A DNA stretch of 64,000 bases from Adineta vaga. Its lineage: Eukaryota; Rotifera. Shown piece by piece: positions 24,201 to 36,845 of the stretch. The notes beneath the pieces were generated by a model. The model saw only the letters and a list, made by a program, of their open reading frames with translations, ran no database searches and was not told the DNA's origin. Location of the stretch: the NCBI GenBank assembly GCA_021613535.1, contig CP075497.1, positions 4,216,001-4,280,000 of the forward strand, in the 5' to 3' direction. Numbering within the stretch: position 1 is the first letter of the stretch; the number at the start of each line of letters is the position of its first letter. Both the position numbers and the translations under genes were made by a program.

Positions 24201-27200
24201 GTTGAGCATGATGATCATGTTGATTTAATTGTAATGGTGGTGTTTGAGTTTGAATGGAATTCGTTAGAATTCGACGTTTAACTGATTGACATTGTTGAGT
24301 TACGGATTGTTCATCAAAAAGTATTGTAGGTGTACGTTTATTTATTGAAGCATTCGGTCGTAAAACTGGTGGAAATGATGACGTCGATGACGGTGAAGTG
24401 TTATTGTTATTATTATTGTTAGTATTTGATTTTTGTTGTCGTTGTTTCTCATGTTTTACTTCGATTTCAATTTCACTCTTATGACGGACTTCAGCACGAG
24501 AGGTAGGTACTGAACCAGAAAAATTCGTTGATTTAATGATCGAATTACTTGATTCGGAACTACTTGGAGTAAGAAGAGAATTATTGGGAGGTGTATTTGG
24601 TGCTAGAAAAAGAAAAGTAAACAATAAATAAATAGAAATCGATTGAAAAATGAATATCATTCTATTTGTGAAATCTAATCTATTCTTTACCTTGATTCAT
24701 TTCTTTTTATCTGTACTTATTTATATTTACAAATCTTTCACCTTGCGTTTATCGTCTTTTCTCTTCTTTTTTTTTTCTTAAAGTAAAATGAATTTGCTTT
24801 TCTTTTCTTCTTCTTCATCTCTTTTCTCTTCTTTTTTTTTAATTTATAACACAAATGGGTAGTTGTGACCTTCAAAATATATGAGATGACTTTTAACATG
24901 ATGAAAAATGAATAAGTTATATAAAGCTTTTTTATGATCAATTGCCAAGGGAAAACGTATTCATCCGAGGAAATCGGATGTTTTCTGATCGCATGATCTT
25001 TTGTCAAGTGATTTCGAATATGTCTATAGAGAAAACAATTGAAAAAAATAAATAAAACGCTCGAAGTTGTAGACAATCTATAATTGAAAAATATCGATTT
25101 GATATAGATTTCTAGTCCGATAACTCAACTCTTTGTTCTATTACTCTTTACCGTCTTCTTGTTGTTGTCGTTTAATTTCATGCCATGTTATTGTAGACGG
25201 ATATCTTTCACGTCTTATCGGTATCCATATATAAGGTTGTAATGAACAATAATTTGTAATCGTCATCATAGAATTATTATTTAACATGATAAGATCCTCT
25301 ATTGTATTTATTAATATCTAACCTATTTCTTTCGTGTTCAGTTTCTTCTTTTGTCTCCTAGTTTTATTTGATGATATACGTTTTTGTTCTATCATTTGTC
25401 GTCGTCGTCGTCGACATCATGTCAATTATTTCATGGACGATCATTGATACTTATTCTCTATCATTATGTTGAATCTTACTAGTTACTTTGATACTCTATT
25501 ATTCATAAGAATATAAATATAAATATAACATCTAATAAGGTCAGAACAATTATAATGATGAATACATATATCATTATCATGTATTGAGAACCTTGATAGA
25601 TAAATACAATTGACGAGCAACTTATATCTATCAAAATATTTGTAATAGTGACAATCTTAGTGTTAAAAGTTACCTTCGAATTGTCTTCTATTGTCACACG
25701 TACAAAATCGAAGCGAAGAAATATTTCGGTTTCTTTTCATTTGATTCATATAAGTGTTCGAATGTAACAACGATCGATGCGATAGAGAAGAAAATGATTC
25801 GAAATATATAGATATATTTATATATATTTTGTTTCTAATTAGATCATTTTGCAGTACTTTACTATTTGCTATGATCATTTACACACTCTCAAGATTGAAA
25901 TATTACATTTAAAAAGAAAAAGAAACGTATACTCTATTTGACCTTAAGTTATAATGCAAGTGTTTATTTGTCACCTCAACTTCGAATATATCTATATATA
26001 TATATATACAAATGACGTTGTAATGAACTAACATATATATACAAGGATTTTCTTCTTCCTTTTCCTACTATCTCTGGTAATGATGCAATCGAACTAGTAA
26101 GTGTAGATTTCAAGAAATTGAATCTGATTGAAGATTAATAATAGACAATGTCGACGGCGCAACGATATTCAATATCAATAGATTTCGAAAAGCTCAACTT
26201 ACTCGCTGGTATAGTACAACAGATGTCAGGTAATAGAAGCAGTGGAGAATCTCCAGACACTTGCTGAGGATAATTGTTAAGTGATGATGATGATGAAGAA
26301 CAAGAAAGAGAATTTCGATTTTTCTTAATTGTTATATAGATTGTATGACAGAAGGAGAGAGCATCAAGATCGGAATTGATCATCTTCTTCGATGTTGTTG
26401 ATATATTCGATGATGTCGGAAAGAATGATGGTGATGAAGAAGACAATGATGAATTGATTAAAGATGTTGATGAAGTATGCTCTTTTCTTCGATTCTGATA
26501 ATAGAAAGAGTTGTTTTCTTGTTGTTGTTGTTGTTGTTGATGATGATGGTGATGATGCTCTTGTTGATCAAATGAATTCATCTGACGAAGAAAAACTTGT
26601 TCTTCGAATGGTGAATAATAAGGAAGTAAATTTTCATAAAACATTTCGTGTAAAGAACGAGAAGAGGATTGAATGATCTTCTTCTTCTTATTTATAATAA
26701 ATTAATTTCGATGTGATAATATCGAGAACGGATACGTAAGAAAAAAAGACGGTGATCAAGAAAAAAAATATCAAGATCGTAAAAGAAAATCTAATAAAAT
26801 TAAAGCGATACAAATAAAACAGATTCGAGATATTTAAATAATCAAATAATCGTCTTATCAACGATGCATAGACGCCTTCGATCGGTCTGTATACGTATAT
26901 ATATTGAATATTGTGCCAGGCAGGAGTCCATAGAATATTAAAGAAGAGGTGGTAATTTTGACAATCATGCGCGCGGGCGCGCCACTTTAAAATGCATCGT
27001 ATATTTCAAATAAACGTTCGATATACCAGAACGCAAAGAGAGAAAAAAGCTGTATATACATATACGTATACACTGATCACTCTTTCTCTCTCCCTCTCTC
27101 TCTCTTCGTGTATACGATATACAGTATGGTGAACTGAGCCTTTAATGATGTTACATAAGATAGAAAACGCGAAGTGAAGTATAGTGCGAAAAATGAATTC

Positions 27201-30117
27201 AATTTTGTTTTTCTTACTGCTTGAATACAACGTCTTTTTCGTGCTTCATATAATGAGCAAACGAATGAATACAAATATATCGTTTGAAGATAACATTTCA
27301 TTACTAATGAACATATATCATAGAAGTAAGGTCAAAAGGTAAGAAAAAAAGACCCACAAAGATGAAAAGACGAGTATGAAAAGAATCGAAGAAAAAAACG
27401 AAATAAAAACCGTAATAATGATTATTTCGATATTTCTCATTGTCAATTCAATATACACTTATAAAAGAAGATAAGTATCAATGTAAAATCTTTTTCAGAC
27501 ATTGTTTTATTTTTTTTACCTTGAACTAAGTAAACGATTAAGCAGTGAACATACAGATGACATTGATCAATTTTCAATAGTTCTTTTCAAATAGAGTTTA
27601 TTCAACAATAAAATCCTATTTTGTTTGGCTTAACAATAATTGAAAAGTGAATGTGAATTCTCTTTACTTAAAACAAAAGATCTACATCCTATCTTTCTTC
27701 TTAGTTCATCATTGGATTGATTGTGCAAATAGACAGGTCTACTTTATTTCCTCGTATTATACATATTTCTAATGAAAGCTGTCAGATTACTAACCTCGAT
27801 TGAGCTTAGGATGTTTCCATTTAAAATAGTACATTCAATAACTTGTGATCAGTCGATTTGACGTATACGATATAGTGATATGATACGTATAGACAGTGAA
27901 GAGTGCACAATGATAATTGATAAATAAAACAAGAAGGAGAAAAAGAGAAGAAAGAGAATAGAGAGCGTATAATATCATCGAGTCACTCGAAATTGACATG
28001 TCAGGTAGACGATGACGATGTTGTATCATTTTAAATAGGATGAGTGTCTCGTCTTTTCATTTTGAAAAAAAAGAAAGAAGTCAAACAATAATTATCATTT
28101 GTTTTCTTCTATACTCGACAACAATATACATATACATCAATATGTAGATACGAAAATACACAAACATTAAGCTTCTTTCTTCTATTTGAAGGCTTAATGT
28201 TCTAATTGGCTATTGCCGACAGAACATAGAACATGAACTACTTGAAGAAAAGAATAGAATTACTACTATTACTACCATTACTATGTACTATAACATAACA
28301 ATAACAATTAATCCGCCTTCAAACATACGAGCTAATTATCCTAGAAAGAAGAATTGTTCTTTCTATTGAACCAAGGTTTTGTCTTTTTGCTGTTAAATTA
28401 ACTACGTGCAAATCGAGAATTTTTCGATCATCAGTTAAATGTGTATGTATATATGCGTGTGTGTGTGTGTCTTCGTATGGACGTGACAATCATTAGATTA
28501 ATATTTACTATGTAAAATGGCTCGACATGTACACCTGGCAAATGTCGGTCAGGCTTCGATTAAAAATTTTGATGAAAGATAAAAGATTCGTCCGATAATA
28601 ATAACGATAAGAGCAAAAAGACGAGTTTTTCTTGCTTATTTTTTTTTCGAAAAGATTTGATTACCTTTATGTACAGAGATTGAACGAAATGGTGGAGGTG
28701 GAGATGATTGAGTTGGTGATTTTCGAAATCGACGAAATAGACGCATGATAAAATTGAAACGAAAATAATCCGATTGTTATTAATAATACCGATCAGGAGA
28801 GAAATGTTGCTGATCAGCTTTTAGTTCGACCGATATGTATATATATGTATATATATATGTATATAGATGTGCGTGTTGTTGTGGTGAGTGTGATGAAGAG
28901 AGGAAGAGAGCGAAAGAGACGAATGTGCAGAAGAGAAGAGAAGCTTAATGTGTACATCTATGTACAGAATAAGAATAAGAAGAGAAGAGAAATAGAGCAG
29001 AAGTGAGGTAGAAGAAGAAGTTTGTCATCTTTTTTTTCTTCTTTTTTAACTATTTGTGTGAGACATATTATACACCTTGACAAGGTCGGTCAGACGACAA
29101 TTCTTGTTTCATATATGTCCCCGATAATACAACGCTTGATTGAACGCACACGTCCTCGATTAGTTAGGTACTTCATAATATATTATCATATTGTAATATA
29201 AAATAAGACTAATATATATATATATATATATCATTTCTCAAAATCTATTGCTAATTCGTTATGAAGTACATCAATTTAAAGAATCTATTATATTATGATA
29301 TGTCTTTCTTTGAATGATATCGTCTACATTTGTGTAGACAAACGAGTTCTCTATCGTCTTGTAAGTGAGCTTCCTGCTGAGGACTTCCTTTGTCAACAAC
29401 AAGAAATAATCGGACATGATTTATATGTCTCTTGTGGATAAGAAGAAATAGTTTGATCGATGATTATTATATACAACTTAGACTATTGATTGATAAATTC
29501 ATTTTGTTTTTGAAATAAGAAAATGAAATGATTTGATAAATTAACTTACATTTTTGTTGATGAGCAAAAGTTTCAAGTTCTTGAATACTTTTCTTGAGTA
29601 AATCATTTTCAATAAGCATCTCTTCAAGTCTTGCATTTAACATCGTTTGTAAATGCATTGCTTGTCCAATAGTTTCATTGGATGGTAGAGCTATACTGCT
29701 GCGTTTCTTTTCAATATGTTGTCGCATTGTTTCAAGTTCATCGGTTTTCATCTGTAAATCATGTCTCAATTGATCGATTATTTGTTGAAGAGCTTGTACA
29801 TTGGAATTTTCATTTGGTACATCACTTATCGATGATTGTTGTTGTTGTTGTTGTTGAGGTCGTTTAATACGAAAGAGACTGAAACGACGACGTAATGCTG
29901 ATGTTGTATTGAATAAAGATTGAGATGATGGACCATTTTTTGATTCAAAACCATTTAATACTGTTTGAGATTTTTTCATTTTGGTTGATTTTGTTGATTG
30001 TTTTGATATTTGAAGATCATTGTTCAAATCTATTTTTGCTAAAGATTCTGAACTTCTACTAAGAAATTTTGATGATACAATTTGATAATAATGAGATGAT
30101 AATTTATTTGTTGCCAT
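21234..30117 (-). CDS. SPECC1L: SPECC1L / cytospin-A-like coiled-coil protein with C-terminal CH domain
   Basis: Cytospins cross-link actin and microtubules at adhesions. The common body begins at 24602 and ends at the stop on 21234-21236. It has a disordered Ser/Asn-rich part (24115-24602), long heptad-rich coiled coils (22595-23935, for example EEKIAEYREKNSLLSTQIDE), a Pro/Ser linker (22037-22270), and a calponin-homology domain (about 21440-21990): KRDALLKWCGEKL, ITNFSNSWIDGIAFCSLLHS, YLPDCIDLE, then MCASEWPDWERVMYYVALIF. Order and CH sequence match vertebrate SPECC1L. The body is roughly 830 residues, and about 1,020 with the farthest first exon, against 1,117 in human. A poly-Ser tract follows the CH domain. 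Five alternative first coding exons lie upstream, all ending in phase 1. The family call is firm; use of each first exon is inferred. Confidence 0.9.
24691..24700 (-). other. SPECC1L: SPECC1L alternative first coding exon a (MNQ)
   Basis: ATGAATCAAG followed by a GTAAAG donor; ten coding bases, phase 1, joining in frame to the acceptor before 24602. Such a tiny coding part needs transcript support. Confidence 0.45.
25152..25287 (-). other. SPECC1L: SPECC1L alternative first coding exon b
   Basis: Starts MLNNNSMMTITNYCSLQPYI and ends IKRQQQED plus one base, then GTAAAG. 136 coding bases, phase 1. An in-frame stop lies upstream of the ATG on 25287, so this is a self-contained start. Confidence 0.55.
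26203..26644 (-). other. SPECC1L: SPECC1L alternative first coding exon c
   Basis: 442 coding bases, phase 1, ending ICCTIPA plus one base at a strong GTAAGT donor. Begins MFYENLLPYYSPFEEQVFLR, then His and Gln runs and Ser-rich sequence. Mostly disordered. Confidence 0.55.
26645..28664. other. SPECC1L: Long 5' intron / promoter region of SPECC1L (c to d)
   Basis: About 2 kb between alternative first exons c and d, likely containing the promoter for exon c. It contains a GC-rich island, GCGCGCGGGCGCGCC, at about 26969-26983 inside very AT-rich DNA, a CT/GA run near 27080-27110, and a GT run near 28457-28472. No gene recognised. Confidence 0.45.
28665..28746 (-). other. SPECC1L: SPECC1L alternative first coding exon d
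   Basis: 82 coding bases, phase 1: MRLFRRFRKSPTQSSPPPPF, then RSISVHK plus one base, donor GTAATC. The basic and aromatic N terminus could bind membrane or cytoskeleton; this is inference. Confidence 0.55.
29550..30117 (-). other. SPECC1L: SPECC1L alternative first coding exon e (longest)
   Basis: 568 coding bases from the ATG at 30117, phase 1, donor GTAAGT. It carries a Ser/Lys-rich start, ALRRRFSLFRIKRPQ, and a coiled coil (LQQIIDQLRHDLQMKTDELE) that resembles the N-terminal coiled coil of vertebrate SPECC1L. An in-frame TAG lies just upstream of the ATG. This is probably the ancestral first exon. Confidence 0.65.
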
Positions 30118-32865
30118 CAATGATGTCTAGTAATCGAAGATAACCTAAAGAAATACTACAAAAGAAAAAGATGATTGAAAATACTGATGACATTATACAT
30201 TTGGAAATCAGAATAAGATTAGATTAGTGAAGAAAGAGAAGATATATATATATACTCAAAATAGTATGAATAAACAAATGAACGAATGAACGATTACTGG
30301 AAAAGTATTGATCGATTTTTCTGTCTTGAAAACAATTAATGAAATAGGATCAACTGAACAGATGGGTTCTTACATGTCTATAGAGAAGCTTTTACAATAA
30401 TGAACATGCATTAAATATCGAACGTGTTATAACCAATCTGTAAAGTATTTTCTTTTTTCTTTCAGATAGAATATATGGCATCTCTTCGACTACTGAGCTT
30501 AGTTATATACACCTTATTCAATATATGTATATACAATGCTTTCTACTGATGACACAACTCAAAATGCTTCCAATACCACATCTACATATATACATATATA
30601 TCTATGTGTGTACATATACATATGCATGTATATATGTATGTATAAAGAATAGGTCATCATCATATTCATCACTTCATTAAACGTATCCATACGATGCCTA
30701 TATTACGAATCTCATACAAAGGCGAATGGACATCGTCCATGAAGTTTGTCAATATATTAAGTGCGAAAAAAGACACCATGCACTTTTATAAAAGCAAACA
30801 AAATGATCTCTTCTATAACCTTGTATACATATACGATATCTCATTGACTGATAAGCAAAATATACAATACTTGTACCTGTCCCACCTTTCTCTTAATCAC
30901 GACCATATCTTCTTTCCTTCTTTTAAAACAAAAAACAATGATCTTATACCGATAGTCACGTTCATACAATTAGATATTTGATAGATATGTTTTGATCTGT
31001 CTTACTCAGTTGTACGATGAACATATGTTCTCATTATAATCGTGATGATAGAAGTAGAGAGAAAAAGAAAAGAGCTATGAAGCGTAAAACAACTGTATAT
31101 AGTAATTAGCTTGGCTAGAAATGCAGAAGAAAGAAACGAGAGGGAATTATAGTGATTTCTAGACGAATAACTATTATGATTGTCTGTATACATCAAAAAG
31201 ATACCGCAAAATACGTACGTTCTAAGCCTAGAGGAAAACAACTCGGACAATACTAATAAGACCCGTGAGGCGAACAAGGAAATAGACTCAATTTCCTCTT
31301 AGTTTCAGTGATCCCAATCAAATTATAGTTATGATAATAGCATCATCCTATTTTTTTTGTGTTACGTCAACATCATGTGTCATTTGTTTCCTTCCTATAC
31401 TAACTATTTCTCGTTTACATTCTTTGGTCAAGGGAAAACTTAAAGGTCATTTCTACTCTTCAAAATATCTTTCTGTTCACTAAGAAGAAGACATTGATAT
31501 AAAACAAGAGATCATTCACTAATGTACATTGTATAAATCAACAAAAGAAAAGAAATGCTCATGATGATTATGATTGACAGGAGAGATACACCATATGACC
31601 TTTCTATCAAGTAAAATTTATGAATGACTACAGTAGTAACTATTATTTGAAATTATGTTAAATCAACAGAAAAAAAATTCATCATGTACAACTTTATACT
31701 AAAAAAAATAAAGAAATGAGGAAAAGAATCTAACCGATCAAACCGCATTTGTCAAGATATGGAAGAAAAAGTATACTTATTCTTTTTTTTCTACGTGTTA
31801 CTAAATGGTCTGTATATATAATTAAAGAATTAATCAAAACGTTGAAACTTGTCAAGAACAATTATTTTCTACCTACATTGAAATCTTCAAGGTTATTTGT
31901 TCGCTTAATCGTATGTCAAATAATACTTATAACACCAATAACTACGGTAAGTAAAAGAAATTAAGACTACGAGCAAAAAAGAAATGAATAAATCATCAAC
32001 GACTATAATCAACGCTACCACTGTACCCATTTATTCTTTCTCTCTCATAAGAAGAGAATGAAGTGTTTTAACCCATGTCGATGGACGCTATAGCTGGCAT
32101 AAATCAGAAAATGTACACGTGTATGAACGACCAGAGAGAAGAAAAAGAGAGAGAGAGAATTGAAAAAAAAACTGTGAACAGTGAGTGTTCATTGAAATAA
32201 TAATTACCATGTCAAACTAGATGGAAAAAGGAGCAGCTGCTGCTACTGCTGCTCACTATACGACAATTGTCGATTGACCAAACGACACATTCATTTTAAA
32301 AGAAAAGAAATCTTTCAAAAGGACAAAAAAAGTAAGGATAAAGAAAAGAAAAGACAAAATAAAAGGTCATCAGTCATTCATCGAAGAGTTTGATGTTTAC
32401 ATATGAAAAGGCATATGCACACTCACTCAAATATGGGTAAAATATCTCCTACAAGAGAATCTAATCACTTCAAATAAGAACGGATTTCTTTCTCTCTCTT
32501 TTGACTTGACAAAGTACACTTCAACATTTATTCAATAAGATTGTTGATACTAAATCGAGACGTAAGACTCCTAAGAACAAACTAGGCAATATGTATCAAG
32601 AAATAAATAAAATAATGTCCAACAATTGATTATAGACATTCACTCAATTTTTGCCGTTAAAAAGTTTGATGATATAATAGAACATTAAACTATTGAATAA
32701 TAAAATGAGACATTCTCAGTTGGAGTTTTCCTTTGTCATATTTTATATGAAGCTATTATCGAAGTAATGTTGCATACAATTGTATTGTCAACTTTCAACT
32801 AGCTTTTGAAAGAATGCGCCATATTGAATAATATAGTCTTACTTTTTTTTTCTTCTTTTTTTTAA
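30118..32865. other. Intergenic between SPECC1L and the 32866 gene
   Basis: About 2.7 kb between divergent genes. The open frames seen (30694-30981 plus, 31002-31277 minus, 31749-31964 plus) lack similarity and have low-complexity composition. AT microsatellites occur near 30242-30256 and 30584-30640. No RNA gene or transposon recognised. Confidence 0.5.
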
Positions 32866-33450
32866 ATGGATTCAATTTTGATATTATCTTTTCGACAAAC
32901 AGATCATCTTCTTCGTCTAACAAAAACGATAATCCATGCTTTTCGATTACAACGTATACTTGCCACTGATAATCTTAATCTTTTCGAAAGAAAAATAACT
33001 GATCAATGTGCTTTTTCACATGATTTATGTAATGAACTTCGATTGATACAAAAACAATTGCATTCAACTTGTTTTTTACTTCAACAAGCACTCTATCGTT
33101 TACAAGCATTGAGACAAAAACGTGGAGATACATTAATTGAAATCGACGAAAAGATTATCAAGAAATATGAAGACAATCTTTTACCACAATTGGAGAATAT
33201 TCAACAGATAATTTCATCAATTATCGATGAAAATATGTTAATAGATTCTTCTTTAAATACTCTTCAAGCACTATTCAAACAACTTCAAGAAAATTTCGAG
33301 ATCTTTCTCGATTTTGTTTATTGGATACCACCTTTGAAAAGTACATTCTATTTAGGAAATTTAGTTGCAGATACACTGGAACGATTCTATTTTATTCTTG
33401 GCACACTTGCTCGACTTGTTAATGATATTGAAGAATTTGAGATTGAATAA
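32866..33450 (+). CDS. Hypothetical 194-aa helical protein, intronless
   Basis: A single open frame with ATG at 32866 and TAA at 33448-33450, starting MDSILILSFRQTDHLLRLTK and ending ARLVNDIEEFEIE. The sequence is rich in Leu, Ile, Gln and Glu, with long amphipathic helices (for example LRLIQKQLHSTCFLLQQALY and LLPQLENIQQIISSIIDENM), and looks all-alpha or coiled-coil. There is no signal peptide; a moderately hydrophobic stretch WIPPLKSTFYLGNLVADTLE lies near the C terminus. I do not recognise the family. It has no intron, unlike nearly every neighbour. Its stop lies only 22 bases from the stop of the convergent dynein gene, so the 3' UTRs probably overlap. A real gene is likely given length, sense composition and ATG context. 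Confidence 0.6.
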   Translation: MDSILILSFRQTDHLLRLTKTIIHAFRLQRILATDNLNLFERKITDQCAFSHDLCNELRLIQKQLHSTCFLLQQALYRLQALRQKRGDTLIEIDEKIIKKYEDNLLPQLENIQQIISSIIDENMLIDSSLNTLQALFKQLQENFEIFLDFVYWIPPLKSTFYLGNLVADTLERFYFILGTLARLVNDIEEFEIE

Positions 33451-33471
33451 ATAAAATCGATCTCAAAATGA

Positions 33472-36454
33472 TTAATCTTCATTCTCAATTGTTTGAACAT
33501 GAAGAATATCTTGAATTGTATCACCAGCAACTGTTCGTGCTAATTCTTGAGCAAGTTTATGAAATTCAGGTTCATAATTTGCTGGATATTCAACACCTTT
33601 TCGCATCTTCAAAGAAAACCGATAGAAATTCGAGAAAAAATACGTCCAACCATACTTTGGCTTTTTTTCGAAGATTCGGTGAAAGTTTCAAACAAATTGT
33701 CAAACCACTACATAGAATACGAAAAAGAGAAATCATTGGTAACGGAAAGATTCTTTTTAGAAAACGAACGTTTCATCACCAGCTAATAGAATTGGATGAA
33801 TAGGATTAAATGCAATTTTTGTACATGATTTTCCTAATTCATCTGCTAATAATTGTTCACAAATTGGTTCAAGTTTATTTGAATGTATGTCGAATATATA
33901 TACTTTGCCATCCGTTCCTGCAGTAGCAAATAATGTCGATGTAAAAGGTGACCAGACAATATCTTGTAAACTTGTACATAGATCAAATCTCATTAAATAT
34001 TCGCTACAACAAAACTAGAACATTGTTGACTCTTTTAATGAAGAAGAAATAGGCCTAACAGTAGTTTTTCATGCCATATTTTCACCGTACCATCAGCTGA
34101 ACATGAAGCAAATACATTCGGATGAAAAGGACTATGATGAGAAATAGATTAAATTAGATAGTAACAAATGTAATACCTCCATTGAACAGAATAAACAGCA
34201 AAATCGTGAGCATTAAATATCATATCAATCATTCCGGGATCATCTATAGATGCTTTATAAATCTTTCCATCTTCTGTTCCAACAATGAATACATCTTTCT
34301 GATGGCGATGAAAATCAAGTGCAAGAGCAGGACCTATTCATATTCATATATCTTTGAACAATTAAGTCTAGAGTAAAAACCTGGCATCGATAAAAGAGTA
34401 CCATCATCAAGTCGTGTCGATTTCGTTGTACTTGGTAAATCCAATAGAAGTACTCGTCTCAATTCACCTTTGATACATGTCCATCGTATTACTTTTCCAT
34501 CATCACCAACGGAACAAAATCGTGGTTGATGATCATTCGATGACAGACACCATTGAACCTAAATAAGTTCATCATAGACAAAGAGTAGTTTATTAATCAT
34601 TTTTTTATACCTGCCATACACATCCAAGATGTTTACATGTATATGATGGATTGGTAAATACTGTTTTACAAGATGAAAATGATATGTCATAAACAATCAC
34701 ATCACCATCCATTAATCCGACACAAATAAGATATCTAGTGAAAATTATGTAAATATCAAATATAATTTCGAATTGTTGATGTATGTCTTACGGTCGAGAA
34801 GGTAAACAATCAATCGATAGAACAGTACTTTCTGTATGGATCAACGTATCTGGATGACTATTATTTAGTGTAAACACAGCTATGGCACCTTGAATTCGTT
34901 CAGCTCGATCATCTTTGAATGATATGATAGATTTAAATTATTTCTTCTATGACGAAAAAAACAATTCATACAAAGTCCATATCCAATAATCAACATATCT
35001 GAATAAGTTGGATTCCATGTCAATGCTGTTACTGATCGATTAGGAACTGTAGATGAAAATTTCCATAATGGAAATAATGTTCCCATTGGATCACGTATTT
35101 CATCAGTCTTATCTTCGAAATACTTGAAATCTACAAAAACAAAAAATAAACAGTCGATGTTTGTATTGAAATAAATTCCAATTACTATAAATCATTTCAT
35201 GATATCGATTTTGATTCAAAACACGTTCAATAGCTTTAAGAACTCGAACTTGTCGACGTTTGACAACCGCCTAGAAAACATTTCAACTATATAGATAAAT
35301 TCTCGAATTATTCTCTCATACTTCAGGTTTCAAACGTTCTGTTTTAATCATTTTCTTTTCAAAGATCCCTTTAGATGGTCCATAACTTGTCTTATGTTTT
35401 CGTTTCTCTTTATCTTTTTCCTAATGGTAATCTCATTACACATTTTTCTTTTCATCTCCAAATCTCATTCGCATACTTGTTTGGCATAATCAGCAGCATA
35501 TTCTTGATATAGTATTCGTTGATTTGCTAATCCAACAAATTTTTTATTTGGAATTGGATCTGTAAGCGTTGTTACATTCTAACTAGGTAGTATTCTTATT
35601 GATTGAACAAGGATAAGAAATGAATCAAACTTTGCTCGGCGAAGAATATGTCTGAATACCTTGTTCACAATAATTAAAACGATTCAATATTTTCTTCGGC
35701 TTTTCCGTTGATATCGGACTTTGAACTTGCGAAGTTGGCGTCTAAATATTAGATCAAGAAGAGCTTTCACAAATATTTCAAATCACAAACATTACTAAAT
35801 CATCTACAAATTCATTTAATTCACTTTGTTCTGATATGTCACTTGCAACTGTATGTAGTTCATCTTCATCAATTGCTTGTTGTGGTACTAGGAAAACAAA
35901 ATAATCATACTGATACACGAGAAATCTATTTACATTCGTCATGTTCGTTGGATGGTTTGATTTCTATTTTAATTAATTTTTCGTTTTTATAAGTATTCAA
36001 TAATGCTATTGGAAGTAGAGAAGTGACTTCTAGAACCAGAACTTCGTATTTCCTCTATTTTTTGTTTATACTAACGATTATTTTCTTTTTGTAAATAAAC
36101 TTTCGCTTCATCAGAATCAATGGGAATCAGATTTCCTTCATATGAATAATGTATAACTAGTTGTTCCGTATTTACTACTGGTACAAATTGTTTGTCCTGT
36201 TCAGACATAAAGTTGATTTTTTTGTAGTAATTAATAGAATAAAATGAATTATATCTACGATAACTAAACATGACTAAATTTTTTGGTCCATACGTATTTT
36301 CCGTTGTTAAAACTCGTGTGATTTCTTCATCAGGATCAGTAGAATGAGGTGATACAAATAAATTTGTACGCTGAAACAATATACAGATTTCGATTGTTTA
36401 AGTTCAAGAGTAATGAACTAACACTTGTGTTATAATTCTGATTTCGTTCGTCAT
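33472..36454 (-). CDS. DNAI1: DNAI1-like axonemal dynein intermediate chain, diverged tandem copy
   Basis: WD-repeat intermediate chain of outer-arm ciliary dynein. Start at the ATG on 36454 (MTNEIRIITQ), then DPDEEITRVLTTENTYGPKN aligned with the DNAI1 N-terminal block; an in-frame stop sits just upstream. Further matches are DEIRDPMGTLFPLWKFSSTV, NRSVTALTWNPTYSDMLIIG, WD40 repeats, and a final repeat DIVWSPFTSTLFATAGTDGK. An apparent stop after LLAGDETFVF is removed by a short intron, giving [16 protein letters not shown], the family's end motif. A last exon then adds MRKGVEYPANYEPEFHKLAQ and ends with the stop at 33472-33474. Compared with the second copy it lacks about 80 N-terminal residues and has a different C-terminal tail. 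A 62-base insert near 36200 may be an unresolved intron. Confidence 0.82.
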
Positions 36455-36845
36455 TTGTAGATTTCATCATTGCTTTCCCATTGGATGTAATCTATATGTA
36501 ACAATTTGCTGGCTTTATATCCAATTCTATAATACTTACATCATTTATTCGTTCAAATGTATTTATGATGTGAAATCAAAAAAGAAATATGTTTTTTTGC
36601 TTTGAAATTGTGTTTTATTTAGAAGCGAAATATATTATGAATATTACACTGTGTAGAGATATATCTTTAAAGCGAATGAGTAAGAATGCAGATGAATGAA
36701 TACAAAACGCGCCAAAGAAAAAAAAAGAAGATATACTAAAAGTGTAAAGGAGAGGAAAAGATTATTGCTGTGAATATTGAATAAAAATGATAAAAAATAA
36801 GATTTCATATTCGATAGATCAAGAAGAAAAAAGAATCTGTCTTTT
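36455..36845. other. Intergenic between the two DNAI1 copies
   Basis: About 390 AT-rich bases between the start of the diverged copy and the stop of the full-length copy. It may include a 5' leader exon of the diverged copy (near 36490-36560). No other feature seen. Confidence 0.45.

Noticed and set aside
33468-33803. 111-codon plus-strand frame following the 32866 gene
   Set aside because: Antisense to the last exons of the DNAI1-like gene, which read [12 protein letters not shown] on the minus strand.
33757-33993. Truncated WD protein ending LLAGDETFVF
   Set aside because: A short intron after the GDET codons joins to [14 protein letters not shown], so the stop is intronic and the gene is not cut short there.
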